Assembly: GCA_018268255.1 (NCBI GenBank)
Contig: JAFDWX010000004.1
Span: 62,001 to 126,000, forward strand
Direction of reading: 5' to 3'
Origin: Armatimonadota bacterium
GTDB lineage: Bacteria; Armatimonadota; Fimbriimonadia; Fimbriimonadales; Fimbriimonadaceae
Length of the DNA: 64,000 bases
The notes under the pieces are model-generated. The model worked only from the letters and a program-made list of their open reading frames with translations. It was not told the origin of the DNA and searched no databases. Positions 14,938-23,220 of this stretch are shown here, one piece after another. Positions within the stretch are counted from its first letter, which is position 1. Every line of letters starts with the position of its first letter. Made by a program: the position numbers and the translations under genes.

Positions 14938-16188
14938 CTAGTTCTTCTGGGCTCGCGCAATGAGAGCAGCGTTGCCAGAACCCACATTGATGGTGCACTC
15001 CCACACACTGAGCGCCTGATTCCCCGAGACAAAAGTGCAGTTGGTGGTGGTGTCGGCGCCGTTCTTGGGAGTCATCTTGACTTGCACTGTCCAACTTCCG
15101 TCGGTGGGGACATTCATCGCGGCAACACGGACGACCTTCGAGCCGTTACTTGAGAGCTCAACGTCGGGAGCGTAGAGATTCGAACGGGGATCAGCCGGAG
15201 CGGTTTGCCCCCCCACTGATGTGATTTGAAGTTGCGGCGTAGTGCTGTCTGGCCACAGTTGCGGGGTTTGCGCGGCGCTAGTCACGCTTGGGAGAGGCAA
15301 GATTGTTCCTGTTATGTTTCGAGTATTGGCTTCAATGCGCACGCGGCCTGCCGAACTGTAGTTACTCCCCAGAGCGTTAATAGTCCCCCCGAAGTTTATG
15401 GTGTCTGAGATGAGCCGGATTGCTCCTCCCGACCCACCAGCAGTCGCATCGTAGTAGGTAAATTGGCTCCCATTACCACCAACCAACCCAAAACTACCGT
15501 TGCAAGTAAGCGTTCCTTCGCAAGCGATAAGTAATGCTCCGCCACCGGCTCCACCTCCTGCCACTCCGTAGTTCCCTGGGGGAGCACCCACGCCTGCGCC
15601 TCCAGATCCACCGACCAAAGGAATGCACGTCTCGTTCCCATACGGAAGACCGAACGGATTCCTTGTACCAGCAGCCGAGTGCCCTGCACCGCCCCCGATT
15701 ATTCCCGTCTGATATGATCCACCACCTGGTCCAAACCCTCCCGAACCATCCACAGTATAGAATCCAGCCCCTCCGCGAAATCCTCCCGGGCCGGGTATCG
15801 ATTGCGTCGCTCCAGATCCACTGGATCCATTCAGGTTCCAACCCCCGTTGATATTCGCATTTCCCTTAATAAGGATGACAACAGGGCAACCGGATGGATG
15901 GCTAGCGAAAGCAATGCTTATATCGTCAGTAACGTTGAACGAGTTGAATTTGTACACAACAGCCCAAAGCAGTGGATCGTAAACTCCTTTACCTGGCGTT
16001 GGAGAGGGAGTGTTCCAAGGCGCAGTTACCGCCTGCGCCAGATCAAAGGTATACGTGGCCCAGCGTCCACCACTAAGCGTCAAATTTCCGTCAGAGCCAT
16101 CCGACTGCACATCAATGTTTGCCCATGCTCCGGTCACCAGCGCGCCAGCTACTGCGACGAACAAAGTCTTTGCCAAAGTTCTCATCAT
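14938..16188 (-). CDS. Secreted glycine-rich protein
   Basis: 416 residues from MMRTLAKTLFVAVAGALVTG (signal peptide, cut near GAWA-NI); the frame is open to 16236 but the extra part is not signal-like. The centre (about residues 120-270) is strongly Gly/Ser-rich with patterns GPGGFRGGAGF, GGGAGHSAAG and GVAGGGAGGGALLI, suggesting an extended beta-helix or solenoid. The C-terminal domain is beta-rich (KVVRVAAMNVPTDGSWTVQVKMTP). This layout resembles Gly-rich exported proteins of soil bacteria with predicted parallel beta-helix folds. No catalytic motif seen. It is followed at 27 bp by the dockerin-like protein. Confidence 0.8.
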   Translation of the reverse strand: MMRTLAKTLFVAVAGALVTGAWANIDVQSDGSDGNLTLSGGRWATYTFDLAQAVTAPWNTPSPTPGKGVYDPLLWAVVYKFNSFNVTDDISIAFASHPSGCPVVILIKGNANINGGWNLNGSSGSGATQSIPGPGGFRGGAGFYTVDGSGGFGPGGGSYQTGIIGGGAGHSAAGTRNPFGLPYGNETCIPLVGGSGGAGVGAPPGNYGVAGGGAGGGALLIACEGTLTCNGSFGLVGGNGSQFTYYDATAGGSGGAIRLISDTINFGGTINALGSNYSSAGRVRIEANTRNITGTILPLPSVTSAAQTPQLWPDSTTPQLQITSVGGQTAPADPRSNLYAPDVELSSNGSKVVRVAAMNVPTDGSWTVQVKMTPKNGADTTTNCTFVSGNQALSVWECTINVGSGNAALIARAQKN

Positions 16189-16336
16189 TGCGTTTTCCTT
16201 GATTTCGATTTGGGAGCTAACAATCTCAATCCACATGCCACCGCCCCTGCAGACGAATGGAAAACTGTGGAACTCGAAAGCCCTCGTAGACCGAGAAGGT
16301 AGCTGTGAACCTGTTGGGAGAACAAGTCAAGTTAAG

Positions 16337-17458
16337 CTAATTTAGCTGAGAGAGGTTTGTTGGGCTGATTTGGGCAAGTTGGTTCTTGGTAGTCGAGACC
16401 CAACGAGCATGGCCGTGCCGCTCCCAGTACCCAAGGCAATCCAGGAGTTCACGTTGCGCCACCGCAACATCTCCCTTCTTGGCGCTGACCAGCGCAATTT
16501 GTGCTCTGATCACCGTCTCCAGATCAGGCTTTTCCTGCCCATGGGCCGCAGCTTTTGCCCGAGTCAGCCACTCAGACGCTTCATCGATCCGGTTCAGTCG
16601 GTAGTTGAGGGTGCCCAAATCGTTGCAGACGATGGCCACCCCTACTGGCTGCTTGAGGTCCTGGTACCCCTTCAGGGATTTCATGAGCTCTGACCGAGCT
16701 TCCTGGAATCGACCCAAGTCTATATCCAGTGACCCAAGTGCCTGGAGCAGGGCGGTTTGGCAGTCTTTCTGCTCCAGAAAATAGCGTACTTGTAGAGACT
16801 CAAGATAACAGCTCCTGGCCTTCTGAAGGTCACCCTTTGCAGCGGCAAGATCTCCAAGCATCCGGGTTGCGGAAGCCAACTCGCCTGCAGCATGGTGTTC
16901 TTTTGCCAAAGATGCGGCTCGGACAAGTTGAGGTTCTGCCTCTGCGTAGCGAGCCTCATGAAAATTCTTGCTTCCGTTTTCCAGATCCCGGCAAAATGGA
17001 ACGTGCCAATCGACTTTGGGCTGGACAGCAGCCTTTTGTCGCACTACCAGCACGAGACTTGCGGCGAGTCCACAACCCACAAGCACGATGGTTTGCTTAA
17101 GAGACCACCTTCGGCGGGGTGCAGCAGTTGGCACTGTGCCTTTGATCTCTTCGAGTGAGTCAGCCTCTTCCCTCGCTGGTCCTGGCCCAGTTCGGGCCTC
17201 CGGGAACTCGCACAACGAATCATCCCATGGAATCTTTAGCTGGGCGAAGGCCGTTATCAGAGTTGTGCGGTCAACGGGCAGTCCCGACCAAACGCGTTCC
17301 GCAGTGGCCACGCTCAGGCCGAGAAGTTCTGCCCTCAATTCACGGGTCAGCTTTTGACCAGAAAATTCATTCGCCCAGCATTTGAGGGCGGCATTCCGCA
17401 ATGCCGCCAAACCCTCTTCCGTCAGCTGGACGGCTCTCTTTCGACTACCTCTGGCCAT
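16337..17458 (-). CDS. Membrane-anchored protein with N-terminal HTH-like and C-terminal TPR domains
   Basis: 373 residues. Residues 1-85 form a helical, HTH-like domain (LTRELRAELLGLSVATAERVWSG then TTLITAFAQLKIPWDD). A single transmembrane helix lies at about 121-140 (TIVLVGCGLAASLVLVV), and residues 160-360 hold TPR-like helices (GELASATRMLGDLAAAKGDLQKA, LGSLDIDLGRFQEARSEL, CNDLGTLNYRLNRIDEA). The HTH would be cytoplasmic and the TPRs extracytoplasmic, as in one-piece transmembrane sensors. It sits between two surface-protein genes, so regulating their expression is an appealing but unproven idea. Confidence 0.7.
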   Translation of the reverse strand: MARGSRKRAVQLTEEGLAALRNAALKCWANEFSGQKLTRELRAELLGLSVATAERVWSGLPVDRTTLITAFAQLKIPWDDSLCEFPEARTGPGPAREEADSLEEIKGTVPTAAPRRRWSLKQTIVLVGCGLAASLVLVVRQKAAVQPKVDWHVPFCRDLENGSKNFHEARYAEAEPQLVRAASLAKEHHAAGELASATRMLGDLAAAKGDLQKARSCYLESLQVRYFLEQKDCQTALLQALGSLDIDLGRFQEARSELMKSLKGYQDLKQPVGVAIVCNDLGTLNYRLNRIDEASEWLTRAKAAAHGQEKPDLETVIRAQIALVSAKKGDVAVAQRELLDCLGYWERHGHARWVSTTKNQLAQISPTNLSQLN

Positions 17459-17504
17459 GAATCCTGCGTAAAGAGGATACTCAGGTTCGGTTGAGACACA
17501 TCAC

Positions 17505-18149
17505 TTACTTGCGCTTGCGGCGGATGGCGGCGGTGACTGCCAATCCTAATACGCAAAGCGTGGCAGGTTCCGGCACGGATTCAACCTTCACATTGTCCAG
17601 GACTGGTCCCCGATAGGAATTGCCAACAAACGCATCCCGAAGCTTGAATTCCGAACTGGAACTCGTTGCCGTCACGATGATCTCGATATGGTCCCAGTTG
17701 ACAGAACGAACACTCGACTGCGTGGGCGTCACCAAACCAACGCCTGTTCCTTCCCAGGAGACTCCAACGCAGGAGTCGATCAAATTGTTCTGGCCATAGT
17801 CGTCGGCTGCCAAGTCAAACGAAATCTTGTACATCTGGCCAACGACGGTTGAAAGAGTCTGACTAACAGATTCGTTGTATCCAGACTCAAGGTTGATAAA
17901 CTGCTCGCCATCGGTGCCCACCCAACCACCAGCGCGGTTTCGGAGGATAGCCGTACCGGAATGGGCGACGATCCAATCAGCTGGGTCGTTCTGCCGCGTA
18001 TACCAATAGACTCCGTTTCCATCATCGAGGTTGGCATCAACCATCGGCAATTCAAAAGAGCCATTGGCAACCAGATTGACGGCAAAACTCGACGTTCCAC
18101 ACGCCACAGAGACAAGAATGGGCATCGCCCTTCTCAGAATGTTCAACAT
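17505..18149 (-). CDS. PEP-CTERM protein with DUF642-like domain
   Basis: 214 residues from MLNILRRAMPILVSVACG; GGAGAGG lies just upstream of the ATG at 18149, and the open frame to 18209 is probably untranslated. The mature protein starts VNLVANGSFELP, the hallmark of DUF642/galactose-binding-like domains, with GWVGTDGEQFINLESG and a jelly-roll pattern up to GPVLDNVKVE. It ends with the sorting tail VPEPATLCVLGLAVTAAIRRKRK. DUF642 domains bind polysaccharides in plants. It lies 71 bp after the stop of the CarB N-half gene. Confidence 0.85.
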   Translation of the reverse strand: MLNILRRAMPILVSVACGTSSFAVNLVANGSFELPMVDANLDDGNGVYWYTRQNDPADWIVAHSGTAILRNRAGGWVGTDGEQFINLESGYNESVSQTLSTVVGQMYKISFDLAADDYGQNNLIDSCVGVSWEGTGVGLVTPTQSSVRSVNWDHIEIIVTATSSSSEFKLRDAFVGNSYRGPVLDNVKVESVPEPATLCVLGLAVTAAIRRKRK

Positions 18150-18219
18150 ATTCCTCTCCAAGACAAATCTGCCCCAACCAGGGCAAGGATTTTTACATAA
18201 TACAACCAAAAGTTGTTAC

Positions 18220-20046
18220 TTAAGTGGGTATTTCATCCGACTCTCCGTGAACCGCGTAGTAGTACGGGGTCGCAGACTCAAATTCCCCTGCACAGGTATC
18301 CACCATCTTATAGCTCGCGTGGGCGTACTGCGTAAGGAAAGCCAGAACAGTGCTCCCCAGCGCCACGTCCAAATCTAAGGGATCCCATTTGGCCCACAGA
18401 GCTTGATTCGCTCGGTTTGCCTCGGGATGAGCAGCGAGTGCATTTTCAGCAGCTTGGAGTGACGTCGCCGCTGCCAGCGCTGGCTGCGCCGACTCAACCA
18501 AAGGCTGCACAGCCGACCAATCTTTTGCGAATTCTGGATCCACGCCGGTGAGCATTTGAATGGTTTGGCTATCGTATCCAGCGAGGTAGGCACGCTCGAG
18601 AGTCTGCCAAACCTGCTCCCGATCCCACAGGAGGTCCTTGAGTCCGATCAAAGCGCCTTCGAGTTCGATAAGACCGACCATTTTCCGCAGGAACCATGGA
18701 TCAACCCGTGAGAGTCGGTTCACGTCCATCACGCTCCATCCCCGTCGCAAGGCCTCGGCGATTGCCCACAATCGCTCGTCGGTCGGAATGCGGACGGCAG
18801 ATTTCAGCTCCGCATCATTCATGGCCGCAAATCCGGCATGACGAAGGTCCTTCTGCTTCACTTCCAATCCCCGGATAGCCTTGAGGAAGGCAGCTTCAAA
18901 GGACCGATCAATTGCCATCACTTCTCCGGTCGCTTTCATCTGAGTGAAAAGGGTCCGGTCTCCAGAAGCGAACTTGTCGAACGGCCATCGGGGAATTTTT
19001 ACGACGCAGTAGTCCAGCGCAGGCTCAAAACAGGCCTTCGTCGTTTTCGTCACCTGGTTGTCGATCTCGTCAAGGGTCATTCCCAGCGCGATTTTCGCCG
19101 AGACCCGTGCTATGGGATAACCGGTTGCCTTGCTCGCCAAAGCCGATGAACGCGAAACTCTCGGGTTTACCTCGATGACGTAATAGTCGAAGCTCTCCGG
19201 GTTTACCGCGAGCTGGACATTGCACCCACCTTCGATTCCCAACGCCCGAATGATCTTGAGCGATGCCGTCCGGAGCATGTGGTACTCGATATCGCTCAGA
19301 GTCTGGGACGGGGCGACGACGATCGAGTCCCCGGTATGAACTCCCATCGGATCGAAGTTCTCCATGTTGCAAATGGTGATGCAGTTCCCCATCCGATCTC
19401 GCATCACCTCATACTCGATCTCTTTCCAACCCAGGAGACTTCTTTCCACCATGATTTGGCTTCTCATGGAAAGTGCCAAGCCCTTGTTTCCAATCGTCCA
19501 AAGTTCCTCTTTCGAGCTTGCAATTCCGCCGCCGGTCCCGCCGAGTGTATACGCGGGTCGGACAATGCACGGGTAGGGCACCTGGTCTAAAATCGCCTGG
19601 AGATCCTCAGTGCTCTGAATGATCCAGCTTTCTGGTACAGGCTCCTTGATCTCGCGCATCAATTGGCGAAACTCCTCCCGGTCTTCGGCCTTCTGGATGG
19701 CGCTGAGCGGAGTTCCGAGCAGTCGCACGTTGTATTTCTCAAGAACGCCTCGGTTGGCGAGTTGGGTCGCGAGATTCAATCCTGTTTGGCCACCTAGAGT
19801 CGGCAGGAGCGCGTCGGGCCGCTCACGGGCGATGACTCTTTCGCAAAATTCCGGCGTAAGAGGCTCGAGGTAGACCGCATCAGCCGTCTCCGTGTCGGTC
19901 ATGATGGTGGCAGGGTTCGAGTTGATGAGGACAACCTTATAGCCTTCCTCTCGGAGGCTCTTGCACGCCTGCGTACCAGCGTAGTCGAACTCTGCCGCTT
20001 GTCCAATGACAATCGGCCCCGAGCCGATAACCAGGATTTTCTCCAT
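18220..20046 (-). CDS. carB: Carbamoyl-phosphate synthase large subunit, N-terminal half only
   Basis: 608 residues from [16 protein letters not shown]; two upstream in-frame codons are less typical of the family. The full carboxyphosphate half is present: the ATP-grasp domain with [17 protein letters not shown] and [25 protein letters not shown], then the oligomerisation domain ending [11 protein letters not shown]. Intact CarB is about 1,070 residues; this frame stops after [12 protein letters not shown], exactly where the linker to the second ATP-grasp half would begin. No second-half motif occurs anywhere in the window. Split CarB is known from Aquifex and methanogens. The partner CarA is encoded about 38 kb away. 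Confidence 0.92.
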   Translation of the reverse strand: MEKILVIGSGPIVIGQAAEFDYAGTQACKSLREEGYKVVLINSNPATIMTDTETADAVYLEPLTPEFCERVIARERPDALLPTLGGQTGLNLATQLANRGVLEKYNVRLLGTPLSAIQKAEDREEFRQLMREIKEPVPESWIIQSTEDLQAILDQVPYPCIVRPAYTLGGTGGGIASSKEELWTIGNKGLALSMRSQIMVERSLLGWKEIEYEVMRDRMGNCITICNMENFDPMGVHTGDSIVVAPSQTLSDIEYHMLRTASLKIIRALGIEGGCNVQLAVNPESFDYYVIEVNPRVSRSSALASKATGYPIARVSAKIALGMTLDEIDNQVTKTTKACFEPALDYCVVKIPRWPFDKFASGDRTLFTQMKATGEVMAIDRSFEAAFLKAIRGLEVKQKDLRHAGFAAMNDAELKSAVRIPTDERLWAIAEALRRGWSVMDVNRLSRVDPWFLRKMVGLIELEGALIGLKDLLWDREQVWQTLERAYLAGYDSQTIQMLTGVDPEFAKDWSAVQPLVESAQPALAAATSLQAAENALAAHPEANRANQALWAKWDPLDLDVALGSTVLAFLTQYAHASYKMVDTCAGEFESATPYYYAVHGESDEIPT

Positions 20047-20094
20047 TAAAGTCCTATTGTGACTTACCATCGAAAAATGTGATGGAGGGTCGCG

Positions 20095-21627
20095 CTAGCC
20101 TTTCACAATTTCCGTAAGTTCCACCTTCGCCTCTACCGATCCGGTGGCAGTCCGATCCGTAGGCACGAGTCGTACCAAGACTTCCCCCAAGGGCAGGTCA
20201 TCGAGAACTCTCAATTCATTGGCGCCTTGGATGGCGTTGGTTCGCGCGAGCACTTGTTCACCTCTGCTGAGAATCAACTCGTAATCCTCGTTTCTGGGAA
20301 ACTGAACGAAGCAGAGTAGCGCTTTACTTCTGTGGAACCTGTTCGGAACAAAACTCGACGTGGAACATTCCGTATAGCTGCTTAGGAACCAAGGATTGGA
20401 CGCGATCATGCGATAGGCTTCTGTGATTGCGGGTTGGTCCAAAAGCGAGTAGTTGTTCTTCTGCCTCCCCGGAATGGCCCATTTGGTGGCATCCATGCTG
20501 AGCCAATACACTGCTCTGACACGCGGATACCGAATCCAGAGCGCGTCGTAGAACTCCTTCATCTGCTCTTTCGCAAATTCAGTCCGGAGTTCTCCGTCTA
20601 GGCTGGAGCGATGCGAAGCCGCATACTCGCAAATGATAATCGGGTGGTCCTCGGCGTACTTCTCGTAAACGAACTCGACTCCATCGCCCGGATGCCGTGA
20701 AGAACCATCTCGCTTCACGTCGTTGTCGAAAAACGGCACCGAGTAGACATTGACACCCACGAGATCCACAGCGTCCTTGCCCGGATAATAGGTTGCGATC
20801 TTCCGCTCCGGAATCTCGAATACACACCAGAGCATCTCGACATTTTTGGCCTCTTGGTGCATGACCCTAGCCACCAAACGAAACTTCTCGATGTACCTCT
20901 TGGGATCGCCACTGTAGGGCACCCAATCTCCGTTCATTTCGCTCGCAAACCGCAGGAGAATGGGAATCTTGTGCTTAGCGCACTCTTTTGCGAAGTCCTT
21001 CAAATATTGATCGTCCTGAACCTGATCGAGACTTGTGGGTTCAAACGCGATCTGGGCACATGCTCCATTGACTTCCAAATTCCTAAACCACTCTTTAGGA
21101 AACGGCTTCCCATACTGAAGGTAGATGAAAAAGCTTGCGTGGTGGACTCCGGTTTGTTTGTTGAACGCACCTACATCTCGCCTCCGCTTCTTGTCGGCCT
21201 CCGTGTAGGTTTCCTTGATCTGAGCTTCGTTATCGATAAACGCGCCCAGCATGCAGCCGTTTTCCGGAATTCCCTGCACGTTCGGCACTTTATGGTCCAA
21301 GAGTCCCCCGGCGATGAGCATGGTTCGGTACCTTTGAGCTATCCGCAAAGTGCCAAAGCCCGCGTTCTCATCTCCTTTTTGAAAGTAGATATCCGAGCAT
21401 TTCTTGTACGATTTCCATGCAAGGTCATATTTCTTGAGTCTTAACGCTTCTTCGGCCAGCATGCGGTAGTTGGCCGCGCTGTTTTCACCAAGGGCTTTTT
21501 TCTTGAGATAGGCGAGGCGATCAACGACGAGGGGTTGCCCCCTGCGCTCCAGGATTTTCCAGCCCACGGCTCCCACCGCAATCAGCACCACGAGCGCCAA
21601 CCCGGTTCGGAGCAATCCTCGCTTCAT
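20095..21627 (-). CDS. Membrane-anchored GH26-like glycoside hydrolase
   Basis: 510 residues from MKRGLLRTGLALVVLIAVGA, an N-terminal signal anchor. Residues 50-100 are a TPR-like helical stretch (NYRMLAEEALRLKKYDLAWKSYKK). The central region fits a TIM barrel with RFASEMNGDWVPY, matching the acid/base Glu segment of GH26 mannanases/glucanases, and IIICEYAAS as the likely nucleophile strand. The C-terminal 90 residues form a beta-sandwich-like domain. Identification as GH26 rests on these two motifs; the substrate cannot be deduced. It lies between the CarB half and a dockerin-like protein. Confidence 0.68.
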   Translation of the reverse strand: MKRGLLRTGLALVVLIAVGAVGWKILERRGQPLVVDRLAYLKKKALGENSAANYRMLAEEALRLKKYDLAWKSYKKCSDIYFQKGDENAGFGTLRIAQRYRTMLIAGGLLDHKVPNVQGIPENGCMLGAFIDNEAQIKETYTEADKKRRRDVGAFNKQTGVHHASFFIYLQYGKPFPKEWFRNLEVNGACAQIAFEPTSLDQVQDDQYLKDFAKECAKHKIPILLRFASEMNGDWVPYSGDPKRYIEKFRLVARVMHQEAKNVEMLWCVFEIPERKIATYYPGKDAVDLVGVNVYSVPFFDNDVKRDGSSRHPGDGVEFVYEKYAEDHPIIICEYAASHRSSLDGELRTEFAKEQMKEFYDALWIRYPRVRAVYWLSMDATKWAIPGRQKNNYSLLDQPAITEAYRMIASNPWFLSSYTECSTSSFVPNRFHRSKALLCFVQFPRNEDYELILSRGEQVLARTNAIQGANELRVLDDLPLGEVLVRLVPTDRTATGSVEAKVELTEIVKG

Positions 21628-21646
21628 TTCGTGATCATAACAAAAA

Positions 21647-21676
21647 AGACCCTGCGGGAACACGCCCACAGGGTCT
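21647..21676 (-). terminator. Intrinsic terminator after dockerin-like protein gene
   Basis: An AGACCCTG/CAGGGTCT stem (21647-21654 with 21669-21676) is followed on the minus strand by TTTTTTG. It lies 15 bp after the stop of the upstream gene and 20 bp before the GH26-like start, separating the two transcripts. Confidence 0.88.
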
Positions 21677-21691
21677 TAAACCAGACGAATC

Positions 21692-23035
21692 TTAGTAAGC
21701 GTCGCCGGTGATGTCGAAGTTGGTCGAAAGGACCAGATAGTCGAAGATCGTGATCGATCCGTCACCATCAAGGTCAGCATCAGACACGTAGAGAGCGTCG
21801 CCCACTGAAGTATCGAATGCATCAGACAGCGTGACGTAGTCGAAGATGGTGACTGAGTCATCCTTATCGACGTCGCCGTTCAGCAGGGAGAAGTTGGCAT
21901 GGACCGTGCCGCCGCCTGCCGTGTTCACCACTCGACCAAGCCAGTGCGAGTACTTCACGCGAGCGTGATCTGCGCCCTCAAGCGGAACGGAATAGTTGCC
22001 GTTGTCATCGATTCCAGCCGTAACCGTTTTCAGGAGGTTGCTGCCGCTATCGTACATCTCGATATCGACGCTTGACGGGTAGGAGCCCGTCCAGTCGCCC
22101 AGGGCGACCTGACCGGTGAGGACCGGAGCCAAGGTTCCTTCGACCTTGACGCCGTCGATCAAGATGAACAGCGGCTGATCGCCAGGTCGTGGCGAAGCTG
22201 CCGGATCAAACATGCCGAACGTCGGATATCCATTGACGTAGGTCGCATCATCCATATCAAAAATGGGCAATGGTCCTGGATTTCCTCCGTCCGTTCGTTC
22301 CATCGAACACTTGACGTGGGTGCCCGTTCGTTCCATGACGATCTTGACCCACTGTCCGCTCGGTGCACCCACAACTGTAAACGGCGGCTTGGTGAAGTAG
22401 CCGGCCCAAGTCGCACCCGTGTTGTTCTGAGATCCGGTGAGCCATCCGCCAGCGCCAGCCGAAAGGAGCTGCTCGTCCTTGCCCTTGTAAAGGCGATAGT
22501 CGCGAGACGACGAACCTTCTCCGGTGAATTGGTAGAAGTAGCCTGAGCCTCCATCAGCCTGCATGAAGCAGCGACCACCATCGTGCTCGACGCCTGCACC
22601 ACCCAGCTGGGTCGATGTGCCGCTCAAGGTCACCTGATACCACATGTAGAACGACAGCTTATAATCGCCCTGGAGTCGACATTCTTTCGGCACGACCTGA
22701 ATGGCCTCGACCGAACGATTCTCCAGCTGGTCAGCATTGACTCGGATGTACAAAGCTTTCGTGTCCGTTTCGCCGGGAGCGGCTGGGATGGGAGTTCCAG
22801 GATCGGTACCCGTGTAGGTGAGCCCGTCCCACGGCCAAGCTACGCTGAAATCAAACGCAAACGCCGCGTGTGAGTCAAGCGGTACCAATGGAAGCGCCGA
22901 AACTGCATTTCGCTTCTTGACGATGTAGTTGCTCGACGTGTCGGTTGTAAAGTGATCCTCAAATACCACCGCCGAAAATGCACTGGCGGTTGCCCCAACC
23001 ACTGCCGCGAGAGCTGTAAGCCTCAAAATCTTCAT
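21692..23035 (-). CDS. Secreted protein with jelly-roll domain and dockerin-like C-terminus
   Basis: 447 residues. A signal peptide (MKILRLTALAAVVGATASAFS) precedes VVFEDHFTTDTSSNYIV, a typical opening of LamG/concanavalin-like domains, with beta-rich sequence to about residue 290 (GQWVKIVMERTGTHVKCSMERTDGG). A second beta-sandwich follows (LTGQVALGDWTGSYPSSVDIEMYD to RVKYSHWLGRVV). The C-terminus carries GDVDKDDSVTIFDYVTLSDAFD and ADLDGDGSITIFDYLVLSTNFD. The sandwich plus TIFDY tail is shared with the proteins at 2531 and 58528. A carbohydrate-binding surface protein is the best guess. Confidence 0.85.
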   Translation of the reverse strand: MKILRLTALAAVVGATASAFSAVVFEDHFTTDTSSNYIVKKRNAVSALPLVPLDSHAAFAFDFSVAWPWDGLTYTGTDPGTPIPAAPGETDTKALYIRVNADQLENRSVEAIQVVPKECRLQGDYKLSFYMWYQVTLSGTSTQLGGAGVEHDGGRCFMQADGGSGYFYQFTGEGSSSRDYRLYKGKDEQLLSAGAGGWLTGSQNNTGATWAGYFTKPPFTVVGAPSGQWVKIVMERTGTHVKCSMERTDGGNPGPLPIFDMDDATYVNGYPTFGMFDPAASPRPGDQPLFILIDGVKVEGTLAPVLTGQVALGDWTGSYPSSVDIEMYDSGSNLLKTVTAGIDDNGNYSVPLEGADHARVKYSHWLGRVVNTAGGGTVHANFSLLNGDVDKDDSVTIFDYVTLSDAFDTSVGDALYVSDADLDGDGSITIFDYLVLSTNFDITGDAY

Positions 23036-23198
23036 CTATTCATCCTCCAAATGTAGCGGCTCACCGTTGAGCCGAGCCGAGTTGCAAAACGGCTTCTTAC
23101 TAGACTATCTCATTCCAACCGTCCAATTAACCGCAAAAATACGGGCTTAGCTTCAATAGATACACAAATGTTTCGTGAGCCCTATTAAACCGTGTGCG

Positions 23199-23211
23199 AG
23201 AGGTAACCTCT
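23199..23211. promoter_or_regulatory. Short palindrome before the 870-residue protein start
   Basis: AGAGGTAACCTCT is a perfect 13-nt palindrome ending 10 bp before the proposed ATG. It could be an operator or, by its AGAGG, a weak ribosome-binding element. Only one copy was seen. Confidence 0.25.
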
Positions 23212-23220
23212 GCGCATCAC

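Noticed and set aside
18149-18220. Frameshift or premature stop truncating CarB
   Set aside because: The stop falls at the natural half boundary, and the following sequence contains no second-half motif in any frame before the next gene.
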